A stretch of DNA of 64,000 nucleotides from Paenibacillus oceani (lineage in GTDB: Bacteria > Bacillota > Bacilli > Paenibacillales > NBRC-103111): contig NZ_JACXJA010000041.1 in NCBI RefSeq assembly GCF_014705615.1, positions 43,397-107,396 on the forward strand, given 5' to 3'. Below are positions 9,001 through 16,440 of this stretch, one piece after another (position 1 is the first letter of the stretch; every line of letters starts with the position of its first letter). The notes below the pieces were generated by a model. It had not been told where the DNA came from and did no database searches. It worked only from the letters and a program-made list of their open reading frames with translations. The translations under genes and the position numbers were made by a program.

Positions 9001-11039
9001 TGGATGCCGCGGTTGATTCGGCGAAGTTTACTTGGAACGGCAGCGGCGAACTTATTGCATCCGCAGTGAAAAGCGCTTATGGAGACGACTTCAGGACAAT
9101 CTTGATCACCTTGACCGAACCGATGGGCATCGGCGGGTCATTGACCGTATTGCCGGGAGCGGTATACGATGCTGCAGGCAATGGGGCGGTGGAAAAGTCT
9201 CTGCAAGCGGCAAGAAACGTATTGTCGGAAGAAGCGCGGCTGAACTCGCTTCGTGTGGAGGAGGGCATGCTGTCGCTGGCCTTCGATCCCGAGAAGCTGA
9301 GCTATTCAACATCGGTACCGTTGACAGCGGAGCAGGTGAGCATTACCGCAACGACAGCTCATCCGAAAGCGAAGCTCGTTATCGACGGAGTCGAAGCGGT
9401 GAGCGGCGTGTCGAAAACGGTGATCATCCCGGATAATGGCGAAATCGCGGTACGCGTCATCGCCGAAGACGGCGCAACTGTTCGGGAGTACTCGATCGGA
9501 ATATCCCGTGCAAACGAACCGGATCGAGACGCGGCATTGTCTGGACTCGCGGTAACGCCGGGTACTCTTGCACCTGCATTTGACCCAGCCAAGTTGGCAT
9601 ATGAAATAGAAGTAAGCTCCAGCGTCACGAGACTGCAAGTGACGGCTACTGCCAGCAGTTCGAAGGCACAGGGCTTGACGATTAATGGGGCAGCCGTAGT
9701 GAGCGGAGCGGTCCAAACGGTAACGATTCCGGCAAGCGGTCTAATTGAGGTAGTCGTAACGGCGGCAGACGGAACGACGAAGATGACGTACTCGGTCCGC
9801 GTGAAACGAACACCGGGAAGTTCGAATCAGGTAGGCTACATACCGGCAGAGCCGGCTTTGACCAACGCGGAGCCGTTCACCGCCCGGAACGGCGGATCGG
9901 GGCTGCGCATTACGCTGCAAAGCGATGCGATTGCTAAAGCTTTGCAAACTACTGCTGACGGCAAAAAGCAACTGACCGTCGATGTAACCGGGCAAGCAGA
10001 CGAGTACGTGCTCCAGCTGCCGGCAAACGTGTTGGAAAAGCTGAAAAACAGCAAAGCGGAAATCATTTTCAGAACAAAGACGCTGCAAGCCTTGTTACCT
10101 TGGGAAATGATAGAAGCCGCACAAGTTCCATCGGGCGCATCAATCTCGTTCGGCTTCGGAGCAGCGTCTGCCTTGGAGGAGAAGACGGCCTTTGAAGCCG
10201 CCGCAAGTCAGAGCGGGAACGCCTTGAACCCGGTCGGGCATGCGATAGTCGTAATACTTGAAGTGAATCAAGGGCAAGAAACGACCGCCCTTGCGATTAC
10301 GTCTGCGCATCCGATTATTTTACAGCTTCCGGTAAACGCGGTTCGCCAGGAAGCGATATACCGTCTGAACGGGGAGAATCTTACCTGGACGTACGTATGG
10401 GGCCAAATAAACGAAAGCGGCAGTTCCGCGACGATAGAGATGCAATCTTCCGGCACTTACGCGGTGATGGCCTATAAGAACCCGTTCGCAGATATCGCAG
10501 GTCATTGGGGAGCGGCCGACATAGGCTGGATGGGACAGCGGCTTCTCGTTATGGGGGCTGCGCCTGGATCGTTCCTGCCCGATCAGACGATTTCACGAGC
10601 CGAATTCGCCACTATGCTCGTGAGAGCGCTCGGATTGGAGTCATCGCCCGGCAGAAGCGGCGGCCGCTTTGAAGATATAAGCGATGAAGCTTGGTATAGC
10701 GCTAATGTCAGAGCGGCAGCCGCGGCCGGATTAATAGACGGCGTCACGCCGGAACGTTTCGAACCTAACGCGCTAATTACGAGGGAGCAGATGGCCGTCA
10801 TGGTCTGGCGAGCCTACGCACAAATCTACAAAATCAAGGGAGCGGAAGCCAAGTACAATTTGCTGCAGTCGTTCTCAGATCGCGGAACGATTAGCGAATG
10901 GGCTCGGGAAGCCGTTACTCTGTGCATCGAAACAGGGCTCATTCTCGGAACCGAACCGGATGCGTTTGATCCGCTTGGCCATGCGACAAGAGCGCAAGCA
11001 GCCGCAATTATGAAACGGCTGCTCCACCATGTAAATTAG
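3033..11039 (+). CDS. Giant SLH-domain surface protein with PD40, FN3, CnaB-like and cadherin-like modules
   Basis: The start is placed at ATG 3033 (MNRIGRRFWRKM), because it gives a proper signal peptide (basic n-region, LLLAVALMVPELGVVSAAA) and has GAGGAG about 10 bases upstream; upstream in-frame codons have no such signals. This gives 2,668 residues. Domains in order: WD40-like PD40 repeats ~190-405 (repeated SISGDGRYIAFHS-type motifs), fibronectin type III ~480-560, CnaB/carboxypeptidase-regulatory-like ~865-950, a DUF11-like adhesion repeat ~1150-1265, a glycine/alanine-rich stretch ~1680-1710, a second CnaB-like domain ~1760-1845, a SwmB-like domain ~1970-2060, two cadherin-like beta-sandwich repeats ~2067-2260, and three SLH modules ~2484-2668. 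The SLH modules should anchor it to the cell-wall polymer. A role in adhesion or polysaccharide binding is inference; no catalytic domain was recognised. Confidence 0.88.
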   Translation: MNRIGRRFWRKMTVLLLAVALMVPELGVVSAAAVPADRDPLGKLVANAVMNAVYGIQPVKPKAAAVPAPPLTWNVLTKLNRGMIPLIYQPDFQQFKLSSKGQFIGFKRMLLLNNPVSVKPVITVYDRVTGIMDDIQVPAASLGDEMLYFDMSADARYVAFTYAAERYSMNPKMHVYVFDREERRLIPITVPFETSDFSGENNRVSISDNGNYVVFDSDAKGLVPEDNDEYRDVFLYNRAVNSLTRISSRAGMQDFDNGNSEAPSISGDGRYIAFHSEANLTGQSPHIGQSDIYVFDRLGGGGSPFERISVGTNGEEADGPSTQPSISADGSSIAFESYATNLVDGTTSGEDTKHIFVYNRPAGSIVRVSLGSGGVPFTRDSLQPSISDDGRYVGFHLDSVYIDGDNDIPYEAYAADVAAQVAYKITVQNAPYRLVGPSMSPVIGSGGKLIVYSSDYLESFGGSTEEDPLPGIFIASLGSAPSWPAGSKLEATIRTDTTVTLSWQNASDAAGILGYHVYKDGENIGYVPFAGGGYAFTATGLMPMTEHVFQVEAVNAEYIESFGGPTYKLGQGGENPGSVLRVSWDVDNMRFGLVMPDGKLNITANDEPGKQAAAELVYTVWKDETSQETRKAELTLDERVASPGTYGADWALPDGVSQLTSLTVKLTDPARPAEAKEKQADGLPIQVAGTIELQFANRGDSSLAGSVLSVMNGQFGEQVYQLTKSDPFAINGLYPGRDYSFILRSPDYRHIWGKLEQVRTEAGKRKKVDMFIEQPAKIRFQVVDPKGMPVSGVRLELSGPQQQYPFSDNSGSDGWSGWMENLKAGDKVVAKFDIGEMLMEPVPNQEVVLKPGANEQTIRLKAPDEGIVRGHVKSPNGKGVSNALVTSTQTYRGQQIVRKARTNLDGEYVLSLLKGETRLEAYESSYEYSTDRSITAQVTEGQTTVVDIPVFQPSRGVINLEVRLKYLEDTDYGEPVNMEQMGMLTKLETKSGWMTGYFHNAYHFQGSPGDQVSVCVTGTVPAHMTTCTQVTLDSNANATAKLYLEEKGARVQGQLASAGLGFVSGWLYKMENGRRISQSTYFGEDNVHSDGKFNINVPEAGTYVMELSRRTEERPIQYHYANVQFTVADKQILSIGTVNFSERNVFANYSGNTYDVLNSRIAAGETVTFKAGYKNSDASEVENVTLLFDIPEGTAVVKDGTGRLVVNGLPQDGEAVLDGQTLSVKIGSLAKKQSGTVGFQIKANPTFNQSSAKSSARIRATIGGKQVEETIGTVLLDAPLVTLEAPERVYQPKFAVSGVAPKQSVVKVYDGGQLLGSTTAANNGYWILQVELPDLGDPGMHALRAEVEANGLKLQSLVSYVNYDTKKPRLLEMAMAQAPDGKWITIDTKDGISNPFYTVVPGNPFQFELKFDDPDKVENAYVYMDGQAGEPVKAVRDGGVFRAFAPTNKGALGNIYVDFESKPEPLQLDGKSPTMDEVRASLPLTMRDFTAEVTSPFELKDGKYSGTVKLTFPQLDNMTMTVTLRLEPNANYSATSEEIALAERSGVPMYNSSFTLTETEDGFKTVSKGYMPMNVLFQQGLPAEMKASLGGVKVLDADPVFAAVVTENYVQFGPDGDKFGTFNSVKSQYDGMKGFAEKVNKITYKVQASGLDCLAELPRTAKQAGKALVSLVGGEVAKFGLGAWTAAMGLSGPGAIAAAGTSAAIGAKIDGYVDKQIDAIGTGYNQCLKEDVDPSKRKRYKIARPRWIYDPSGYIYEAVPENRLSGVKATVLYQDPDSKQWTVWDARPYEQVNPHQTDDHGKYGWDVPQGKWKVVWEKDGYVTQTSAELDVPPPHTEVNAGLVSWEAPKVLTVTGVTYAGGSNVDIEFSKYVKVHESAIPSQAVTVTGTDGRAIEGTVAFVSPVNNPADPDGADLSRVARFTPKAAVFVGDGYTVKVNPNYFQSYSGVWMNGGFTGAFAVQLRDERGPEAISASVEAEGRIVRLTFDENLDAAVDSAKFTWNGSGELIASAVKSAYGDDFRTILITLTEPMGIGGSLTVLPGAVYDAAGNGAVEKSLQAARNVLSEEARLNSLRVEEGMLSLAFDPEKLSYSTSVPLTAEQVSITATTAHPKAKLVIDGVEAVSGVSKTVIIPDNGEIAVRVIAEDGATVREYSIGISRANEPDRDAALSGLAVTPGTLAPAFDPAKLAYEIEVSSSVTRLQVTATASSSKAQGLTINGAAVVSGAVQTVTIPASGLIEVVVTAADGTTKMTYSVRVKRTPGSSNQVGYIPAEPALTNAEPFTARNGGSGLRITLQSDAIAKALQTTADGKKQLTVDVTGQADEYVLQLPANVLEKLKNSKAEIIFRTKTLQALLPWEMIEAAQVPSGASISFGFGAASALEEKTAFEAAASQSGNALNPVGHAIVVILEVNQGQETTALAITSAHPIILQLPVNAVRQEAIYRLNGENLTWTYVWGQINESGSSATIEMQSSGTYAVMAYKNPFADIAGHWGAADIGWMGQRLLVMGAAPGSFLPDQTISRAEFATMLVRALGLESSPGRSGGRFEDISDEAWYSANVRAAAAAGLIDGVTPERFEPNALITREQMAVMVWRAYAQIYKIKGAEAKYNLLQSFSDRGTISEWAREAVTLCIETGLILGTEPDAFDPLGHATRAQAAAIMKRLLHHVN

Positions 11040-11045
11040 AATGCT

Positions 11046-11098
11046 AGAGCCCGGCGGCAGCCGTCAGATTTCATCGGCTGCAGGCTGGGCTCTTTCTT
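11046..11098 (+). terminator. Terminator after the SLH protein, possibly bidirectional
   Basis: The outer stem AGAGCCCGGC / GCTGGGCTCT encloses an inner stem GCAGCCG / CGGCTGC. It is followed by TTTCTTACTCTTTTTT. It lies between convergent genes (the SLH protein and the LysR gene). Confidence 0.75.
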
Positions 11099-11114
11099 AC
11101 TCTTTTTTACAATC

Positions 11115-12002
11115 TTATCCGCTAGAAACAGAGTCAGATTCGGCAAAGTACCCGATGAGAAATTCGCGAAACTTGCGCGAAGCAAGGGAGAGATACCGTT
11201 TTTCGTGCCAAGCGATTTGGAAATTACGCTGGCAGACTGGGAACTCAATATGCAGTAAGTTCAGCGGTGAGTTCGGGCCGCCGCACTTTCCCACAAGCGC
11301 AACGCCTAGTCCGGCTCGGACAAGACTTGAAATGGCGGCAGGCTCGTCGACCCGGCAGACGAAATTGGGCATTATCCCGGCTTCTTGAAATAACAAATCA
11401 TTCATTCGCTGAAAAGGAAAACCCTCCTTGTACCCGATAAACGGGTCCTCTGCCAGCTCGCTCAAGCGGATGCTCTTTTTCCCGGCAAACCGGTGTCCTT
11501 GGGGAACAGCTAAATAAATATCTTCCTTCAAGACAGATACCGAGCTAATGTCGGGTCGATCGATCGGCAGCGCCGTAAAGCACATGTCGACCTCGCCCGT
11601 CTCCACCAAATGCGTCATTTCTTCCATCGAAGCCTGCGTAATTCGAAAGTTAACTTCTGGATGCAGCGTGAGAAATTCGCCGAGCGCATCCGTTAACCGA
11701 TCCAGTGTCGTTGTCGCGAGGTGAATGCCCCCTTGTTCGAGACCCGCCAACTCTGATACTTCTTTCCTTCCTTCTTCCAACAAGGCAAGCGCCTTCTCGA
11801 CTTTGTCCAGGAACGCCTTGCCAAACGTATTCAGGTGAATCCGCCCTCCGTGCCGGTCGAACAACGGAACCCCTACGTCTTCCTCCAGCCTTGAAATCGT
11901 CTTGCTCAGCGCTGGCTGCGCGATTAACAGCTCCTGTGCCGCCTTCGTCATGTGCTCCATCCGGGCCACCGTTCGAAAATACCGCAACTGCAGCAGCTCC
12001 AT
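11115..12002 (-). CDS. LysR family transcriptional regulator
   Basis: A 295-residue protein of normal LysR length. The winged helix-turn-helix lies at residues ~1-60 (FRTVARMEHMTKAAQELLIA, then QPALSKTISRLEEDVGVPLF), followed by a type 2 periplasmic-binding-like effector domain from ~90 (GGIHLATTTLDRLTDALGEF). The ribosome binding site GGGAGGG sits 8 bases before the ATG. It is transcribed away from two redox genes, an FMN reductase and a quinone oxidoreductase, which are both broken. LysR regulators often control the divergent neighbour, as in the ywqM/ywqN pair of B. subtilis, so this one may have lost its local targets. The inducer cannot be predicted. Confidence 0.9.
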   Translation of the reverse strand: MELLQLRYFRTVARMEHMTKAAQELLIAQPALSKTISRLEEDVGVPLFDRHGGRIHLNTFGKAFLDKVEKALALLEEGRKEVSELAGLEQGGIHLATTTLDRLTDALGEFLTLHPEVNFRITQASMEEMTHLVETGEVDMCFTALPIDRPDISSVSVLKEDIYLAVPQGHRFAGKKSIRLSELAEDPFIGYKEGFPFQRMNDLLFQEAGIMPNFVCRVDEPAAISSLVRAGLGVALVGKCGGPNSPLNLLHIEFPVCQRNFQIAWHEKRYLSLASRKFREFLIGYFAESDSVSSG

Positions 12003-12181
12003 ACATGTCGCCCTCCCATATACCTGAGTATATAGACCTTATGGTTTAAGATATATTTTTGTTTATTTATAAGTGATTGTAAAATATAGCATGTAAGGAA
12101 AGCAATAAGCTTTGCGTAAAAAAACGCACAAAAAAAGGAGTATTTGAAACGAGCGAACATGGATTAATGGGAGGAATCAAA
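12003..12181. promoter_or_regulatory. Divergent intergenic region, LysR gene and FMN reductase remnant
   Basis: A 180-base AT-rich spacer that must hold the promoters of both divergent genes. No clean -35/-10 pair could be assigned. The remnant's ribosome binding site (GGGAGG, about 12169) is intact. Confidence 0.4.
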
Positions 12182-12470
12182 ATGAAACAATTAAGCATTG
12201 GCATTATTTTAGGAAGCACGCGTCAAGGACGCGTAAGTCCACAAGTAGGAAATTGGGTTAAAGGAATTGCCGATGGGCGCGGAGATGCGAATTATGAAAT
12301 CGTAGATATAGCTGCTCGTAGCGGACGTTCGCGCGCATCCAACATTTTCGATATTTACGGATTTTGAAAGCTTCAAAACATTTAAGCCTGCCGAACTGCA
12401 CATTGGTAAAATAAACGCTATGTTAGATCAACTTATCGCATGGAGCGGCGCATTAAAAACGTTAAGATAA
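12182..12470 (+). pseudogene. NADPH-dependent FMN reductase with internal deletion
   Basis: The 5' part reads MKQLSIGIILGSTRQGR and on to NYEIVDIA (about 45 residues), the flavodoxin-fold N-terminus with the flavin-phosphate loop GSTRQGR. After the junction near 12310-12320 the homologous sequence continues in the next frame as VADVRAHPTFSIFTDF through LIAWSGALKTLR, ending at TAA 12468-12470. That is the normal C-terminus of this family. About 85-90 central residues are missing and the frame is shifted, so the product cannot be functional. The start, ribosome binding site and both ends are well preserved, which suggests a recent deletion. Confidence 0.8.
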
Positions 12471-12509
12471 ACGAAGCTGCAATAGGGGGAAACAGGGGAG
12501 GATTGCGTA

Positions 12510-13000
12510 ATGAGAGCAGCAGTATTTCGCTTAGTCGGCGGACCCGAGGTCATGGAGGTCATGTCATTTCCCGATCCGCAGGCCGGTCCGGGGCAAGTCA
12601 GGGTCCGGGTGAAAACGGCCGGGGTACAGCATTATGATTGTGGCGTGCGGAACGGGTGGACTCCGCAGGGCGTCGCCATTCAGCTTCCGCAAATTCCGGG
12701 CAACGAGTTCGCGGGCATCATCGATCAAGTGGGCGAAGGCGTAACCGGCTTTCAGGTAGGCGGCGAAGTACTCGGCTTCGCGCTATTGAATTGTTACGCT
12801 GAATATGTGGTCGTAGGCGCAGACCAAATTGTAAGCAAACCCGGCAGCATGACCTGGGAAGAGGCAGGGGGGCTGACCGGCAACGGCCAGGGCGCACATA
12901 TCGCCTTGAAAGCCATTGCCCACTCGAACGGTCTGCGGATGCGCATCGGCTGATCGAAACGGGACACGGCCGCGGCAAGATTGTCCTCACCATGAACTAA
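12510..13000 (+). pseudogene. Zinc-type alcohol dehydrogenase/quinone oxidoreductase with internal deletion
   Basis: The 5' part (12510-12940) encodes the GroES-like N-terminal domain of the quinone oxidoreductase family: MRAAVFRLVGGPEVMEV, PGNEFAGIIDQVGEGV and the start of the cofactor domain, WEEAGGLTGNGQGAHIAL. It then jumps to the family's last ~20 residues, read in another frame as DAHRLIETGHGRGKIVL, ending at TAA 12998-13000. The Rossmann fold that binds NADPH is missing. As it stands, translation from ATG 12510 stops at 12953 after 147 residues. It has the same architecture of damage as the FMN reductase just upstream: both ends kept, the middle lost. Confidence 0.78.
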
Positions 13001-13029
13001 GTAAAGACCGTCGAAAAAAGATTCAACTG

Positions 13030-13060
13030 AAAGTCAACGCGAGGTGACTTTTTAGCTTTT
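13030..13060 (+). terminator. Terminator after the oxidoreductase remnant
   Basis: The 7-bp stem AAAGTCA / TGACTTT is followed by TTAGCTTTT. Confidence 0.7.
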
Positions 13061-13195
13061 ATTACAGCTAATTGGGGAACCGTACCCTAAGTAATCCGGA
13101 ATTTTCAAGTCGCAAACGGCGCATTTCAAGACTATATAACTATTCAATTAATGTAAAAACTGACATGTCGGTCCACTCCCCTTTTGCTGATGCCT

Positions 13196-14131
13196 TCATA
13201 AGTCATCTCCCCCCTTGACAGGATGACTGTCCTTCTTTTGTTTGGACAAGCTGCGAAATTGGTTGGCAGTAATCCCTTTCATTTCACGGAATACGCGGGC
13301 AAATGTACGAAACGATTCGAACCCGACTTCCATAGCAATATCCGTTATGCTGATATTCGTGTGTTGCAGCATAATGTCAGCAGTTTCAATTCGCAGATGA
13401 TGGATATATTTTACAAATGTATGGCCGGTATACTTTTTAAAAGACAAACTGATATAAGAGACACTGAGTTCGAACCGCTGTGCCAGTTCTTCCAAGCTGA
13501 GCGGCTTCCGAAAGTGGAGATGGACATACCGCAGAACGGGCCAGAACAGCTGTGTGCGTGCTGCTGACTTTCTGTCTGTGATGAGCGGGTTCGGATCGGA
13601 TTGCCGGCGGCTCGCGCTGCGGATATAGATCAGGATCGCTTCTGTAAGCTTGGTGCGGACCAGATGGCGGTATATGGGAGTATCGGGTTCGCTGGAAATT
13701 TCTAATAAAAACTCGAAAATCTGTTTCATTTTCTCTTTCTCCGAACCTTCGAAGTCCAGGAAGGAAGGCAATTCGGTGCCGATGGAGTCAAGCAATCTGG
13801 AAAACTCGCTATCCTCCTGCTGTCCGAATACCAATTGAATGTCAAATAGACAGCAGTACTTGGAAACTTGCTGACCGGGTGCGCTTGAGATGGAATGCAT
13901 GTGATGGGGCAAGAGGAAAGAGACCGTGCCTTGCCGCAGCGGATGACGGACGCCATTGATGGTTTCGTAACCGCTTCCGCTCGTGAAGTACGATAGTTCC
14001 GCATAGTCGTGATAGTGCAGCTCGGTCCGTGAAACGTTCGTATGAAGGATGCCAAACCGTTCCTGCGTTTCCCGGAATCTCGGAATATCGTCGATGTCGC
14101 CCTGATACTCCAGATAAAATGTGTTATCCAT
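13196..14131 (-). CDS. AraC family transcriptional regulator
   Basis: The N-terminal cupin-type sensing domain (HYHDYAELSYFTSGSG, then PHHMHSI) is followed by two AraC helix-turn-helix motifs in the last ~100 residues (SLEELAQRFELSVSYISLSFKKY and ISITDIAMEVGFESFRTFARVFREMKG). The start is placed at ATG 14131 (MDNTFYLEY, 311 residues), because the ATG three codons upstream has its only purine-rich stretch too close. It is divergent from the LamG/propeller gene at 14359, which is its likely target; the ligand is probably a sugar. The C-terminal HTH pair is intact. Confidence 0.9.
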   Translation of the reverse strand: MDNTFYLEYQGDIDDIPRFRETQERFGILHTNVSRTELHYHDYAELSYFTSGSGYETINGVRHPLRQGTVSFLLPHHMHSISSAPGQQVSKYCCLFDIQLVFGQQEDSEFSRLLDSIGTELPSFLDFEGSEKEKMKQIFEFLLEISSEPDTPIYRHLVRTKLTEAILIYIRSASRRQSDPNPLITDRKSAARTQLFWPVLRYVHLHFRKPLSLEELAQRFELSVSYISLSFKKYTGHTFVKYIHHLRIETADIMLQHTNISITDIAMEVGFESFRTFARVFREMKGITANQFRSLSKQKKDSHPVKGGDDL

Positions 14132-14358
14132 AAGGATCATCCTTATTCGTCAATTTCACAGCGAGGATTTCCTTCATTAAACCTCACATCCGCCGGACTG
14201 TAAACCTGAAATCAGGACCCGTTGAAACGAAAAATGGCAGCTGGTATCAAATTTTCGGCATGTGTCGCCGGTTTTCATGATTTAGTATAGAGGCAGGAGC
14301 GGATGAAAGGATCATGTTCTCCGGCATACATCCAAATATAGAAGAAGGAATGATCGGG
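14132..14358. promoter_or_regulatory. Divergent intergenic region, AraC gene and LamG/propeller gene
   Basis: A spacer of about 230 bases between divergent genes, expected to hold both promoters and the AraC site. No clear -35/-10 pair was found by eye. Confidence 0.35.
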
Positions 14359-15954
14359 ATGGAACAAGAAGCAACGAAAACAAACAGAGCGCGTATCGGG
14401 TATTGGCCGTTGCGCGAGGACTGCCGGGATGCCTCGACGGATCAGCGTCATGGGCAAGCGGTAGCCGTACAATTCCAGGACGGAGCCGTCTTTGACGGGG
14501 AGCAGTCGGCCATTGTGCTGCCGGATTCGGAGTGGACCCATGGCGCCCGTCCCTTCACTCTCTCCGTGGAATTCGAAATTCATGATGAGAAGGGATCGCT
14601 TCCCGGAGGAATATGCAGCCGGTATGCCGAGGAGCAGATGACGGGCTGGCATTTGTCCGTGCTGACGCAGGCAGGGGTAACGTCCACTCAACCGAACTGG
14701 CGGAACTTGCAGCTTGGCTGGAGCTTGCCCGAATCGGCAGCGGACCAGTGGCAGGATCGCGGCACCCCGGGCAACAGCCGTCTGATCTGTACCTTATGCG
14801 TGTATGAGGGAGGATTGTATGCCGGAGTGTTCGATGATGCGCGGGACAACAAAGGCAGAGTCTACAAACTGGGTGAGAACGACGAATGGATCGACTGCGG
14901 CAATCCGGATGACAGTAATTCGGTATGGTCGTTAATCGAGTATAAAGGCAAGCTGTATGCGAGTACGATGCGTTACAAAGCGTCCGGCTCCGCTCTGCCG
15001 GAGTCGCCCAATATGGAGCCGGGCGGAAAAATATACCGATATGAGGGCGGTCGGACGTGGTCGTTGTTCGCTGAGCTTCCCGGCTCGGACAGTGCTGCTT
15101 CGATGGTGGTTTATCAAGGCAAACTGATCGCGATGTCCTTTTATACTCCGGGCGTGTACGCTTATGATGAAACGGGGGCATGTGAGGATCTGGGCGCGCC
15201 AGGGCCGGAAGGAAAGACGCGGACCATGACTTTGGCGGCTTACCGGGAACGATTGTATATCGGCTGCAACGAGCTCCAGGGTGTGTACAGCCGCACGTTG
15301 GATGAAGACTGGGTGTATGAAGGGAAAGTAGAAAAATGCGATCAAGTTTATTGTTTTGCGGTGTACCATAACGATCTGCTGATGGGGGTCTGGCCGGAAG
15401 CGCGCATGCTGCGTTATGAGGGAGACCGGCAATGGAGCAATTACGGGTTGATGGGATCTGAGCTGGAAGTGATGGGGATCTCCATGTTTGGCGGCAAGCT
15501 GTACGGCGGTACATTGCCAGGCGGCCATGTATACCGTTATGCCGGCGATGGCGAATGGACGCTGTCCGGCGTCCTTGAACCGGAAAATCCGGACATTCGT
15601 TACCGCCGGGTATGGTCGATGGCTGTATATGGCGGCGAACTGTATGCGGGTACATTGCCGGGCGGCAAAGTGTGGAGTTTGCGAAATGATCCGCTTGTGA
15701 CTCTGGATCGTTCTGTACCAGACGGGTGGCATCGTGCCGTGATCACTTATGATCTGGAGCGCCTCACTCTGTACCTGGATGGGGTACTTGTATCTTCCGC
15801 GCCGATCGACCCGGCGAAACGGGGTGAATTGGGCCGTACGCCGCTTGTGCTGGGCAAAGGGCCGCAAGCTCATTTTTCCGGCAAAATCCGTGAAGTGGAA
15901 TTGCTGGATGGCGCTATATCCGAGCAAGAAGCAGCCGAGCTGTACCGCCAATAA
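14359..15954 (+). CDS. LamG-like protein with an inserted beta-propeller
   Basis: The start is taken at ATG 14359 (MEQEATKTNRAR), with AAGGA 9 bases upstream; 14314 is an alternative. The ~531-residue product begins with half of a concanavalin A/LamG-like fold (residues ~10-115, VFDGEQSAIVLPDSEW, FTLSVEFEIHD). It continues with about six repeats of the type GGELYAGTLPGGKVW / GKLYASTMRY (residues ~130-440), and closes with the second LamG half (DGWHRAVITYDLERLTLYLDG, then GKIREVELLDG). The repeats look like blades of a beta-propeller inserted into the jelly roll. No signal peptide or membrane segment is seen, so it is probably cytoplasmic. Function unknown; carbohydrate recognition is plausible from the LamG fold and the divergent AraC regulator. 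Confidence 0.75.
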   Translation: MEQEATKTNRARIGYWPLREDCRDASTDQRHGQAVAVQFQDGAVFDGEQSAIVLPDSEWTHGARPFTLSVEFEIHDEKGSLPGGICSRYAEEQMTGWHLSVLTQAGVTSTQPNWRNLQLGWSLPESAADQWQDRGTPGNSRLICTLCVYEGGLYAGVFDDARDNKGRVYKLGENDEWIDCGNPDDSNSVWSLIEYKGKLYASTMRYKASGSALPESPNMEPGGKIYRYEGGRTWSLFAELPGSDSAASMVVYQGKLIAMSFYTPGVYAYDETGACEDLGAPGPEGKTRTMTLAAYRERLYIGCNELQGVYSRTLDEDWVYEGKVEKCDQVYCFAVYHNDLLMGVWPEARMLRYEGDRQWSNYGLMGSELEVMGISMFGGKLYGGTLPGGHVYRYAGDGEWTLSGVLEPENPDIRYRRVWSMAVYGGELYAGTLPGGKVWSLRNDPLVTLDRSVPDGWHRAVITYDLERLTLYLDGVLVSSAPIDPAKRGELGRTPLVLGKGPQAHFSGKIREVELLDGAISEQEAAELYRQ

Positions 15955-16440
15955 AAACGAACCGATCAAGGAGGAAGCACAGTCGAGACCGTGACTCGGA
16001 ATCGCCGTTAACCGCGCGATTCAACCGTCGATTGCACGCATATACAGATGGAAGAACTCGACGCTTCCTGTGACCAAGTCTGCCCGTGCCGTTATGCGGG
16101 CAGGCTTTGCTGCGTTGCGCGGGATTCTACCCTCGACGCACATAACGACATCGTTCGACTGCCCCGGACACGCTTTTGGAAAACATGTCCTGTTTGCTAA
16201 TTGTGGGCAAAAATAAGTTTTGTTACGCTTTAGGAGACCGGTCAAGGAGGGGGATATCAATCATACCAGAGGAAAGCCGTTTCCGGACAAGATTCAATTT
16301 GAAAGCGTATTAATGTTCACTGTTTTTCAACAAACCAAATTCGGAGGTGCAGCGATGTAGGGAACGCGCCTGACATAGCCGCGAAAGAAAAGATCATCCA
16401 TCGTTCAGTCATATACATGATCCATAATGGAGGAATGAAC
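15955..16440. promoter_or_regulatory. Intergenic region with hairpin and candidate cre site
   Basis: About 485 bases without a gene. A strong AAGGAGG at ~15970 precedes no real open frame, which hints at a lost gene start. A hairpin CTGCCCG / CGGGCAG (16080-16103) may act as a weak terminator. A candidate CcpA cre site follows at 16299-16313. Confidence 0.4.
16299..16313 (+). promoter_or_regulatory. Candidate cre site (CcpA) upstream of the beta-helix gene
   Basis: TTGAAAGCGTATTAA fits the cre consensus WTGNAANCGNWWNCA at all but the C near the end. It lies ~130 bases before the Tat beta-helix gene. This would put the gene under glucose repression, as expected for a polysaccharide-degrading enzyme. 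Confidence 0.45.

Noticed and set aside
14555..15969. Minus-strand frames of 366 and 345 codons
   Set aside because: Both lie opposite the LamG/propeller gene, have no ribosome binding site and no family motifs.
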